Shown here: positions 43,678 through 52,895 of the stretch, in pieces | How the letters are laid out: every line of letters starts with the position of its first letter | Position numbering within the stretch: position 1 is the stretch's first letter | Assembly (NCBI GenBank): GCA_030761205.1 | Contig: JAULJL010000024.1 | Span: 19,349,126 to 19,413,125 of the forward strand | Origin: Fremontodendron californicum | Lineage: Eukaryota; Streptophyta; Magnoliopsida; Malvales; Malvaceae | Direction of reading: 5' to 3' | Length of the DNA stretch: 64,000 nucleotides | Notes under the pieces: model-generated | Told to the model about the DNA's origin: nothing | What the model saw: only the letters and a program-made list of their open reading frames with translations | The model's database searches: none | Position numbers and translations under genes: made by a program

Positions 43678-44325
43678 TCACAAAGACAAAGTGCAATCCA
43701 CTCCTTGCTCGTCCATATCTCTTTTTCTTTTTCCGAGCGTTTGCGAAACAACCGTAGCAGATAAACACTCATAAGCTTGGAGCTTTTTAAGTAAATCTTC
43801 AATGGTTGTAGCAGAAATTATGGTTCTCCTTGCCTCTGAAAACATGAATCCATTATCCACAGCATTATCTAAATATAAAAGCAAATTACTAAAATAACCA
43901 TTAATATTAAGCAAACCAATGGGTTTCTTATTTGTGACCAAAGATGACCAAGAAGCCACGCAAGCTATTTCTTCCAATGTACCCAGACCTCCTGGTAAAG
44001 CAATGAATGCATCGGCAGAATGGTACATGATTGTTATCCGTTCAGGGACACTCCAGACTTGTATTTCCTTACCCACGGTAGGTCCACAAAAACTTGTGAA
44101 TAGTTTTGGCACGATTCCTAGAACTGGACTTCCTCCGGCGTGTGCTGCTGTAGCGACTGCTCCCATTAAACCCGTACTACCGCCTCCATAAATCAAGTGG
44201 ATCTTTTGTTGGGCAAGTATTACTCCAACTCTTATGGCTTCATCAGCGAATATGTTATTTTTCCCTGGATAAGCACCTCCAAAGACACAAATTTTTTTAA
44301 TGCGCTGGGATGAAGTACTTTCCAT
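43678..44325 (-). CDS. LOG-like cytokinin riboside 5'-monophosphate phosphoribohydrolase (AUT copy)
   Basis: This intact 215-codon copy belongs to the only coding-complete element. Its sequence equals the element A protein except V84, W126, Q183 and R202. Phosphate-binding YGGGSTGLMG, catalytic R96 and E119 in PGGLGTLEE are all present. The variant ICVFGGAYPG, with Gly where host LOG proteins have Cys in the CVFCG motif, is common to every copy in the window. TATA-like CTATATATTA lies about 45 bp upstream of the ATG (44368-44377) and an acceptor-like CTTTCAG at about 44345-44351. Confidence 0.88.
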   Translation of the reverse strand: MESTSSQRIKKICVFGGAYPGKNNIFADEAIRVGVILAQQKIHLIYGGGSTGLMGAVATAAHAGGSPVLGIVPKLFTSFCGPTVGKEIQVWSVPERITIMYHSADAFIALPGGLGTLEEIACVASWSSLVTNKKPIGLLNINGYFSNLLLYLDNAVDNGFMFSEARRTIISATTIEDLLKKLQAYECLSATVVSQTLGKRKRDMDEQGVDCTLSL

Positions 44326-44687
44326 TTTTTTTTCTTCAAGTGCCTGAAAGAGAATGGGTACATGGTGTAATATATAGAGGACTGAGTAGTGAATCAGACA
44401 AGAGTAATAATGTCGCCGAAAGTGTATCTGACCTGTCAGAAGAAAATGTTAACCTAACAAAAGATTTTTGCGTGATTTCAGGAAGAAAATCAAAAAGAGA
44501 AGAAAAAATCAACCGTAAAAGACAAATAAAAAAAACGAGAATAATTACACAAATCGAACAACACGTAAATTAAAACAAAATAAAGTTATTGCAAATCAAA
44601 CCAAAAGCTGAGAAGTCATTTATTGTAGTTGTGATTGTGGCTCACATCTTCCTCTGGTTTTACGTCCAGAAACGGCTTAAACGCCTT

Positions 44688-45224
44688 CTATGAGTCGAGG
44701 ATATGCTTCCCATCCAGTTTTCTTACAAGCTGGCAAACAGGGTCTTTTAACATCAGATTCCCAAGATGTTGCCATTCCCTTTGGAATTGCGGCCATAAAT
44801 CAAGAATTTCTCTTTGTACGTCTCCACTAGGATGCGTCTCAAGAGAAAGTTGGATATTACCCAAATTCTCCTTACTCAGTCCATCCTTAATGAATTCAAT
44901 TTTATCATCTCGATTAGAGGACGGAATCCCAATAGAACGACATTTACCGTTACACGTCCATCGTGCACATTTGTGGCAGTTTGAACCCATGCGCTTTGCT
45001 CGTCGCTTCTTTGCAAAAGTGCTTCTACCTGTACCTGGTAAATGCAAAACAGGAAGATATTCATCTTCACGTACCTTGGCTTCAATTATCCAACGTATGT
45101 CGTCAGGAATCCTTTTGTGCATAAGCATTCTTAATCTTTCAAGTCGAACTTGGTAAAGCTTCAGTAAAATATTTCGAGGAAAAGGAGGAAATCGTTTCTG
45201 CAATCTTGTGAGAATATCATCCAT
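44688..45224 (-). CDS. 178-residue basic Cys-motif protein, nucleic-acid-binding-like (AUT copy)
   Basis: Intact, with R38 for G and G80 for S relative to other copies; basic run 72-78 and the four cysteines are unchanged. It lies 342 bp downstream of the gag-pol stop and 362 bp upstream of LOG, all on the same strand. TATATAAAT at 45276-45284 and a T-run ending in CAG lie between it and gag-pol. A longer upstream in-frame start (45287) would add only a Phe-rich leader encoded by that T-run, so 45224 is preferred. An RNA-binding, silencing-suppressor or nuclear role is plausible but unproven. Confidence 0.62.
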   Translation of the reverse strand: MDDILTRLQKRFPPFPRNILLKLYQVRLERLRMLMHKRIPDDIRWIIEAKVREDEYLPVLHLPGTGRSTFAKKRRAKRMGSNCHKCARWTCNGKCRSIGIPSSNRDDKIEFIKDGLSKENLGNIQLSLETHPSGDVQREILDLWPQFQREWQHLGNLMLKDPVCQLVRKLDGKHILDS

Positions 45225-45566
45225 CCTGAAAAAAAAAGAATGAAAAAAAAAAATGAAAGAGAAATTGGAAGAGAAATTTATATACAATATCAGTTTTGTG
45301 GGTAGCTGATGGAACCGATTTAAATAATCACGGAGTACCGTTATCCGCCATTTAACCGGGGTTAAAAAAATAAATTAAAAATTATATTTACATCTTGTAA
45401 GAGAAAAGAACTATTAAACAAAAGAAAAGAAAAACAATAAAAGATAGAATGATGGAGAGTAAGGAATATGCAAATCTGATATAATAGATGCTCTCCATCC
45501 TTTTGGGTTGCCTCCCAAGAAGCGCTTGGTTTATTGTCCTCAGCCTAACTTAGACCCATGCCATTA
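45225..45566 (-). other. Spacer between gag-pol and the 178-residue gene of AUT
   Basis: This stretch holds the internal TATA-like box and pyrimidine tract already noted. Unlike R1 and F1, it has no family-2 pol fossil: the sequence switches at about 45393 (after TTTACATCT) to the GTAAGAGAAAAGAACTATTA type found after the short gag-like ORFs. No further gene is visible. Confidence 0.6.
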
Positions 45567-48500
45567 TTATTCAACATACTTTGGCTCAAAAAGTGGAAAC
45601 TCCTCCACATCTTGTATTGGAAAGTTCTCATAGTAAGGCTTCAATCTATGACCATTCACTTTGAATGCCTTATCTGTTTTTGGGCTTTGGATTTCAACTG
45701 CACCATGAGTAAATACATTAGTAATAACAAAAGGTCCAACCCAACGAGAACGTAACTTACCTGGATATAACTTAAGGCGTGAATGGAAGAGAAGAACTTT
45801 TTGTCCAACAACAAATTCTTTTCTTGATATCATCTTGTCATGGAATGCCTTAGTCTTTTCCTTGTAAATCCTAGAATTCTGATAGGCATCATTCCTTATC
45901 TCCTCTAATTCTTGTAGGTCAAGTTTTCTTTTCTTTCCTATCTCATCCATCTCCATGTTGCATTGTTTGATAGCCCAATATGATTTATGTTCCAATTCAA
46001 CCGGAAGATGACAAGGCTTACCATAAACAAGTCGATAAGGAGACATACCAATGGGTGTCTTATATGCTGTCCTATAAGCCCAAAGTGCATCATCAAGTCG
46101 TGAACTCCAATCCTTCCTATTTGGATTAACTGTCTTTTCAAGGATGGACTTAACTTCTCGGTTTGACACTTCAGCTTGCCCACTAGTTTGAGGATGATAT
46201 GAGGTGGAGACCTTGTGTGTGATGTTATACTTCCTCAAAAGTGCTTCCATAGTCCTATTGCAAAAGTGAGTACCTCTATCGCTGATTATGGCCTTTGGCG
46301 TTCCAAACCTAGCAAAGATGTTAGTCTTGACAAAATCTGAAACAACTTTAGAGTCATTAGTCCTAGTGGATTTTGCTTCCACCCACTTTGAAACATAATC
46401 AACGGCAAGTAAAATATAAAGATTACCAAAAAAAGGAGGAAAAGGTCCCATGAAATCCATGCCCCATACATCAAAAATTTCAACAATAAGTATTGGAGTT
46501 TGAGGCATTTGATTTCTAGCACCTAAGTTACCAGTTCTTTGGCAACGATCACATGACTTGCAAAAGAGGTATGCATCTTTGAATATGGTAGGCCAATAAA
46601 ATCCAGAATCAAGAACTTTCATGGCTGTTCTTTTGGATCCAAAGTGTCCTCCACATGCATAAGAGTGACAAAAGGTGAGAATAGATTGAAATTCAGTTTC
46701 GAGTACACACCTTCTTATAATCTGATCGGAGCAATGCTTCCAAAGGTAAGGATCATCCCATATGTAGTATTTGGCATCACTCTTGATCTTATTTCTTTGA
46801 GCTTGTGTCAACTCTTGTGGCAACTTCTTGGTAACTAAGTAATTAACAATATCAGCATACCAAGGAGTTGTTCTTATAAAAAGAAGTTGCTCATCCGGAA
46901 AGTTCTCATTCAAGGGTAGTGCATAATCTTCATGAACTAAACGGCTAAGATGGTCCGCAACCAGGTTGTCACTACCTCTCTTATCTTTTATCTCCAAATC
47001 AAACTCTTGTAAGAGAAGTATCCATCTAATCAACCTTGGTTTGGCCTCCTTTTTAGTGAGTAAGTACTTAAGGGCTGCATGGTCAGAAAATACAATTACT
47101 TTAGTACCAATTAAATAAGATCGAAATTTTTCTAAAGCAAATACAACAGCCAAAAGTTCTTTTTCAGTAGTGGAATAGTTCAATTGAGCATCATTAAGAG
47201 TTCTTGAGGCATAATAAATGGCATGTGAGGCTTTGCCAACCCGTTGGCCCAAAACAGCTCCAATGGCATAGTCACTAGCATCACACATGATTTCAAAAGG
47301 TACATTCCAATCTGGTGGTTGGATGATAGGAGCTGATGTCAAGAGTCCCTTCAATGTTTCAAACGCCTCTTTGCATTTATCATCAAAGTGGAAAACCACA
47401 TCTTTTTGTAGTAGCTTGCAAAGAGGTAATGTGATCTTTGAGAAGTCTTTGATAAATCTCCTATAGAAACCTGCATGTCCAAGAAAAGAACGAACCTCTC
47501 TCACATTTGTGGGAGGTGGTAAAGAATGCATAATATCTATTTTAGACTTATCAACCTCTATCCCTCTAGAAGAAATAACATGGCCCAAAACTATTCCTTG
47601 TTCTACCATAAAGTGGCATTTTTCCCAATTCAAAACAAGGTTAGTTTCCATGCATCTTTCAAGTACAAGTGTAAGGTTCTCTAGACATCTATCAAAAGAA
47701 TCACCATAGACACTAAAATCATCCATAAATACTTCTATGATGTTCTCTACATAATCTGAAAATATGCTAACCATACACCTTTGGAATGTAGCTGGTGCAT
47801 TACAAAGACCAAATGGCATACGCCGGTATGCAAAAGTACCAAATGGACATGTGAATGTTGTTTTCTCTTGGTCCTCCGGAGCAATGGCTATCTGATTATA
47901 ACCTGAAAAACCATCAAGAAAACAATAATGAGAATGGCCAGCTAACCTTTCAAGCATTTGATCAATAAAAGGTAAAGGAAAGTGGTCTTTGCGAGTTGTG
48001 GAATTAAGTTTACGATAATCAATACAAACTCGCCATCCTGTTTGAATCCTAGTAGGAACAAGTTCATTCTCATTATTTGTTACCACCGTTACACCTGATT
48101 TCTTTGGAACCACTTGGACTGGGCTCACCCATTTGCTATCCGAGATAGGATAGATCACTCCAACATCTAGGAGCTTCAGTATCTCCTTTTTCACAACCTC
48201 CATCATAGGAGGGTTCAATCTTCTTTGTGCTTCTCTTGTTGGTTTAGACCCTTCCTCTAACAAAATCCGGTGCATGCACATGGATGGGCTTATTCCCTTG
48301 ATATCGGCAATTGTCCAACCAATTGCTGTTTTATGCTCTCTAAGCACCCGGATAAGTCGCTCTTCTTGCAAAGGTGTGAGCTCTTTGGCAATGATGACAG
48401 GTAGTGTGTCCTTTTCCCCTAAGAACAAATATTTCAAGTGGTTCGGTAGTGGTTTCAACTCTAAAGTTGGTGCCTGCAAAATGGAAGGTAGAAGTTTCTC

Positions 48501-50897
48501 ATTAGATAAAGGCAAATCAATAAATGAAACATCAAACCTTGCATCTTTAGGTTGCAGCGAGTGTAAAGATTCTAGTGCCCCTTCCACCTGGTCACTCAAG
48601 GCTAGTTTAGCATTCCCCATTCCGAGATGGTTGCTAATGACTATTTCTACACTATCTTCACCATCTAGCTCATAAGCTTGCTGCACTAGTGAGTCAATTA
48701 TATCAATATTAAAAACAGAATGCACATCACTAGGATATCTCATGGCCTCAAAAATGTTAAAGCGAATTATTTCACCATCAAATTCCATAGTTAAAGTGCC
48801 ATCATGTACATCTATTTTAGTTCTTGCTGTTTTCAAGAATGGTCTCCCTAATAGAATAGGTGTGGGATTAGAAGACATCTCATCTTCCATCTCAATAACA
48901 TAAAAGTCAGCGGGAAAAACCAATTCATTAACCTGTACAAGAACGTCTTCTACAACTCCTCTTGGATAAGTGTTAGAACGGTCAGCAAGTTGTATTATAA
49001 CACCGGTTTCCTCTAATGGTCCTAGATTCAATGAAGCATAAATTGAATATGGCATGACATTAATAGATGCCCCTAGATCTAGCATAGCACGCTCAAACCT
49101 GGTGTTGCCTATCTTACAAGGAATGGTAAACATACCTGGATCCTTGCATTTAGGTGGGAGTTTCTTTTGAAGAACAGCTGACACATTCTCCCCCACACTT
49201 ACCTTTTCATTCCATTTCAACTTCCGTTTAGATGTGCACAACTCTTTTAGGAACTTGGCATATCTTGGCACTTGCTTGATAGCATCTAGTAAAGGAATGT
49301 TCACCTCTACTTTCCGGAAGGTTTCCAAAATTTCCTTCTCTTGCTCCTCCTTCTTGGACTTTGCTAACCTGCTAGGAAAAGGTGGAGGAGTTATATAAGA
49401 AGGAAAGGATGGTTTAGGAATTACCTTTTTTAGTGGCTCGTTGGGATGTGAAGAGGATGCCATGGTATTGTTCTCCCCTTGAGCACTATCATTTTGTGGT
49501 GTCTCTAGCTGTTTCCCACTTCTTAAATTTATAGCATTGGCATTCTCTCTTGGATTCACTATGGTTTGGGAAGGTAATTTCCCAGAATCCCTTGCTTGCA
49601 TTTGACTCATGGTTGTTGCCAATTGCCCTATTTGAGTCTCCAAATTTCGAATACTTGTCTTTGTTTCCTGTTGAAATTGAATTGTATTAGTAGAAAGAGC
49701 TTTAACAAGATCTTCAAGAGAAGTACCTGAATTTTGGGTGGGTGGTAGTTGTTGTCGGGTTTGGTATGGTTGTTGCACTCTTTGCTGAAAACCCGGTGGC
49801 CTGTGGTCAAATGGTGGAGGAATAGTTTGTGATTGGTTCCCTCCATAATTGAAGTTTGGATGATCCCTCCATCCTGGATTGTATGTGTTTGAGTAGGGAT
49901 CATATTTCCTTGATTGGTTCTGAAATCCACCCATGGCATTCACATGTTCATTGGTATCCTCTTGAAGTGTTGGACACATATCAGTTTGGTGCCCTATGTT
50001 TGAACATATGCCACAAGCCTTTATTTGTTGTATTTTACCTACAGCCAATTGTTGAACAAGAGAAGTCAGTTTATCAAATTTTTGTTCAAGGGATGATATA
50101 CTTACCTCATTAACTCTCTTGGATTGTGGTGGTGGATCTTGTCTCATTGAGAACTGTTGAGAATTGGCTGCCATGTTGGAGATTAATGTTCTAGCAGCCC
50201 TGGGAGTCTTATCAACTAGAGCTCCCCCACTAGCGGCATCTATCATACTTCTCTCCATGGGCATGAGACCTTCATAGAAGTATTGGATGAGAAGTTGTTC
50301 ACTTATTTGATGGTGTGGACATGATGCACAAAGTTTCTTGAACCTCTCCCAATATTCATATAAGGACTCTCCGTTGTATTGCCGAATCCCACATATCTCT
50401 TTCCTAATGTTGGCAGCCTTAGATGCTGGGAAATACCTTTCCAAGAATGCTTTCTTCAAATCATTCCATGTAGTGATGGTCCCGGATGGTAGATAGTAGA
50501 GCCATTCCTTTGCTGAATCAGCTAGAGAGAATGGGAAGGCTCTCAACTTAACTTGCTCTTCCGTGACCCCTGTTGGTCTCATGCTTGAGCAAACTACATG
50601 GAATTCCTTGAGGTGCTTATTTGGATCCTCTCCTGCAAAACCATGAAAAGTTGGGAGAAGATGAATCAAACCAGATTTTAATTCAAAAGCTACCTCAAGA
50701 TTAGCATATTCAATGCATAATGGTTGTTGACCCAAGTCCGGAGCGGCTAGCTCCTTGAGAGTTCGGTTGTCAGCTGCTGCCATCTCTCCTTGCTCCTCTT
50801 GGATGTTTTGGATCAACTCCTCGATTGGTTGTTGGTGAGAAGTTATAAATTCCCGAATTTTCCTAAGTCGTAAGTCTTCTTCGGGAGCTTGGAACAT
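45567..50897 (-). CDS. Gag-Pol polyprotein, Athila lineage of Ty3/gypsy
   Basis: One uninterrupted 1776-residue frame. Gag capsid-like region is at about 85-245; zinc knuckle is C295-x2-C298-x4-H303-x4-C308; protease has DLGA at 607-610 and ILLGRPFL at 681-688. Reverse transcriptase (about 895-1110) has the catalytic FMDD at 1057-1060. RNase H (about 1195-1320) has D1206, E1247 and D1272. Integrase has H1411, H1418, C1449 and C1452, then D1481, D1540 and E1576 (35 residues between the last two), and a C-terminal GPF at 1721-1723. No chromodomain is seen. Gag and Pol share one frame, so protease processing is expected. There is no stop or frameshift, so it may be active. An AAGTGTGGGGGAG stretch inside the gene looks like a second polypurine tract. 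Confidence 0.97.
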   Translation of the reverse strand: MFQAPEEDLRLRKIREFITSHQQPIEELIQNIQEEQGEMAAADNRTLKELAAPDLGQQPLCIEYANLEVAFELKSGLIHLLPTFHGFAGEDPNKHLKEFHVVCSSMRPTGVTEEQVKLRAFPFSLADSAKEWLYYLPSGTITTWNDLKKAFLERYFPASKAANIRKEICGIRQYNGESLYEYWERFKKLCASCPHHQISEQLLIQYFYEGLMPMERSMIDAASGGALVDKTPRAARTLISNMAANSQQFSMRQDPPPQSKRVNEVSISSLEQKFDKLTSLVQQLAVGKIQQIKACGICSNIGHQTDMCPTLQEDTNEHVNAMGGFQNQSRKYDPYSNTYNPGWRDHPNFNYGGNQSQTIPPPFDHRPPGFQQRVQQPYQTRQQLPPTQNSGTSLEDLVKALSTNTIQFQQETKTSIRNLETQIGQLATTMSQMQARDSGKLPSQTIVNPRENANAINLRSGKQLETPQNDSAQGENNTMASSSHPNEPLKKVIPKPSFPSYITPPPFPSRLAKSKKEEQEKEILETFRKVEVNIPLLDAIKQVPRYAKFLKELCTSKRKLKWNEKVSVGENVSAVLQKKLPPKCKDPGMFTIPCKIGNTRFERAMLDLGASINVMPYSIYASLNLGPLEETGVIIQLADRSNTYPRGVVEDVLVQVNELVFPADFYVIEMEDEMSSNPTPILLGRPFLKTARTKIDVHDGTLTMEFDGEIIRFNIFEAMRYPSDVHSVFNIDIIDSLVQQAYELDGEDSVEIVISNHLGMGNAKLALSDQVEGALESLHSLQPKDARFDVSFIDLPLSNEKLLPSILQAPTLELKPLPNHLKYLFLGEKDTLPVIIAKELTPLQEERLIRVLREHKTAIGWTIADIKGISPSMCMHRILLEEGSKPTREAQRRLNPPMMEVVKKEILKLLDVGVIYPISDSKWVSPVQVVPKKSGVTVVTNNENELVPTRIQTGWRVCIDYRKLNSTTRKDHFPLPFIDQMLERLAGHSHYCFLDGFSGYNQIAIAPEDQEKTTFTCPFGTFAYRRMPFGLCNAPATFQRCMVSIFSDYVENIIEVFMDDFSVYGDSFDRCLENLTLVLERCMETNLVLNWEKCHFMVEQGIVLGHVISSRGIEVDKSKIDIMHSLPPPTNVREVRSFLGHAGFYRRFIKDFSKITLPLCKLLQKDVVFHFDDKCKEAFETLKGLLTSAPIIQPPDWNVPFEIMCDASDYAIGAVLGQRVGKASHAIYYASRTLNDAQLNYSTTEKELLAVVFALEKFRSYLIGTKVIVFSDHAALKYLLTKKEAKPRLIRWILLLQEFDLEIKDKRGSDNLVADHLSRLVHEDYALPLNENFPDEQLLFIRTTPWYADIVNYLVTKKLPQELTQAQRNKIKSDAKYYIWDDPYLWKHCSDQIIRRCVLETEFQSILTFCHSYACGGHFGSKRTAMKVLDSGFYWPTIFKDAYLFCKSCDRCQRTGNLGARNQMPQTPILIVEIFDVWGMDFMGPFPPFFGNLYILLAVDYVSKWVEAKSTRTNDSKVVSDFVKTNIFARFGTPKAIISDRGTHFCNRTMEALLRKYNITHKVSTSYHPQTSGQAEVSNREVKSILEKTVNPNRKDWSSRLDDALWAYRTAYKTPIGMSPYRLVYGKPCHLPVELEHKSYWAIKQCNMEMDEIGKKRKLDLQELEEIRNDAYQNSRIYKEKTKAFHDKMISRKEFVVGQKVLLFHSRLKLYPGKLRSRWVGPFVITNVFTHGAVEIQSPKTDKAFKVNGHRLKPYYENFPIQDVEEFPLFEPKYVE

Positions 50898-50982
50898 TCA
50901 CTAATAAAAAAAAATAAGAAAGTAAATAATTAGAACAGAAAATAAGAATAAACCAATAAACTAATAAACTAAAGAAAGCAAT

Positions 50983-50999
50983 ACCCGGCAACGGCGCCA
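50983..50999 (-). promoter_or_regulatory. Primer-binding site of AUT (one mismatch)
   Basis: The minus strand reads TGGCGCCGTTGCCGGGT; 16 of 17 bases pair with the tRNA-Asp 3' end and only the last base differs from the other elements. Confidence 0.88.
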
Positions 51000-51005
51000 A
51001 AAATT

Positions 51006-52890
51006 TGATGCACCCAAAAGAGTGTATCTTATTTAACCTTGCACTAAAAAGATCAATTGTAAGTATAGTAGTTAGCAAGGGTCGAGTCCTCAGGGATTGG
51101 GTTTTAGTTTATAAGTTGATAGTTTAAAACTTAAATTCAAGAACAATAAAAGAAAATGGGTTTTTGAAATCAGATTTAAACTAAAGTAAATAATAAGAAT
51201 AAGATGCAAGGCGGTATAACCAGCCAATAAAAATATATATACTAAATTAGGCGGTATAACCAGCCAATAAAAATATATATACTAAATTAGGCGGTATAAC
51301 CAGCCAATAAAAATAAAACAAAGTTAATATACAAATTAGGCGGTATAACCAGCCAATAAAAATAAATATACTTTTAAAAATAAGCAAACTAGAAAAGTAA
51401 GAAAACAAGTAAGTAAGAAGAATCAAATATGAAAAATATGGTTAAGGTTTCATTCTCCACCACTAGACATCATTAAGAATCAATTTCAGATCTATCAATT
51501 TCAACCAATTATCAAAGTTAACAACCGTAGATAACAACAAGCTCTGTTATCCCAATCTTTCCTTAGTTTGTCGTTAAATAGAACAAGCTCTCTATTTAAT
51601 CTCTAACCATTAAACAACCTAGAATAAGCTCTCTAAATTCAATTTAATGGCAGCTTTATGATGAGAAAGATAGGTTGATCTAAGCAACAAACACATAAGC
51701 TCGGATTGTTCAACTTAGGTTATGTTCCACTTTGCAATTATTGAAAACTTGACCATAATCATTAATCACAAATTGCCACTTCTGAATAGGAAATCAAGAC
51801 AATTACACGGATCAAGACTCCTAGACTAGCAATAGATAATTATCAAGATCTATCTAGTTGTACACCTAAATAAATCAAGACAACATCATGAACAATTCTT
51901 GTAGAAGAACATAAGCAACTTTGATAGAAAATTAATGATAGATAGAATCTGAAAATCAATCACAAAACATGTCTAGGGCTTTGAAATCACCCTTAACCAA
52001 ATAGAAGTTTAGCCTAGCATAGGCATTGTAAACATAAACATAAAATTAAAGAAAATCTAAGAAGAAAATAAAAGAAAGAAAGAAGAAGAGGAAGAATATT
52101 AATTATCCAACCTCTTGCTCTTTCTAAAGAAAAAGAAAACTAGAGAAAAGAAAGAAGAAGAAAACTTAGAGAATTTTGTTAAAATGGCTAATATCCTACC
52201 AATCTCCAATATGATCCCTTACAATCACCCAAGGCCCTCTATTTATACACATTTTGGAGGGCTAAATGACAAGAGACAAGCTTTACAAATTTCAAAGGTA
52301 GGTATAATAGGTGGGTGCATTTTCTAACAATTTTCGTCATACATGACGATTTTGATCAACCAACTTGATGGTCGATTTTGTCAATTTTGCAGGCCTTATC
52401 TGATCACATGGTCTTCTAGACAAATGTTACCCTATCAGTTACTGATCCATAGCCATTGGAATCAGCTCATTTGCTGATGTGGATAAGAAGATATGGGCAT
52501 AATACGAAAACATGTCAGCACAGACGTCATTGCACATCAGCCAACTTGATGGTCGATTTCGCTAGGGAAAACGACTCCGTTTCAAGAAGTGTAAAACATC
52601 AAAAAGATAGATATGCCTCTTAGCTTTGCATGGCCACAAATTTCAGCCTTATTGCTTCAGTGAAACTCGAGATATAGCTGATATGGCAAAAGGTGTCGGA
52701 ACTGGAACTGAACTGGATTTGCCCTTAATTCTAGTAATCTGAAATCACTCAAAGAAACTTGTGAAAAACACCAAAATACATAAAAATATAAAAGATCATA
52801 AACACAATTAGACTAAACAATAATAACTCGTATTTGACACAAAACAATAATAAAACATAACTAAAAACTATATAATTATACGAGTTATCA
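51006..52890 (-). repeat. 5' LTR of AUT
   Basis: This 1885-bp LTR has four R/U5 repeats at about 51209-51360 and one U3 181-bp unit with GACGTCA at 52523-52529. The TATA box on the minus strand is at 52240-52247. Transcription of gag-pol should begin near 52210. Confidence 0.95.
52240..52247 (-). promoter_or_regulatory. TATA box driving AUT genomic RNA
   Basis: TATAAATA on the minus strand; the surrounding AATGTG...GAGGGCC context is invariant in all LTRs of both families. Confidence 0.7.
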
Positions 52891-52895
52891 ATGAT

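Larger units (their letters stand above)
39681..52890 (-). mobile_element. Element AUT: coding-complete Athila-like LTR retrotransposon with LOG and 178-residue genes
   Basis: A full 13,210-bp element with TSD atgat (39676-39680, 52891-52895) and two 1885-bp LTRs that differ by about five bases by eye. In minus-strand order it has PBS, an intact gag-pol, the 178-residue gene, LOG, 3' region and PPT. It is the only element here with reverse transcriptase and integrase, so it is the best candidate for the helper that moved R1, F1 and R2. The PBS has one terminal mismatch. Confidence 0.96.

Noticed and set aside
44688..45224. Envelope-like protein in the env position
   Set aside because: The 178-residue product has no signal peptide, transmembrane segment or coiled coil that I can see.
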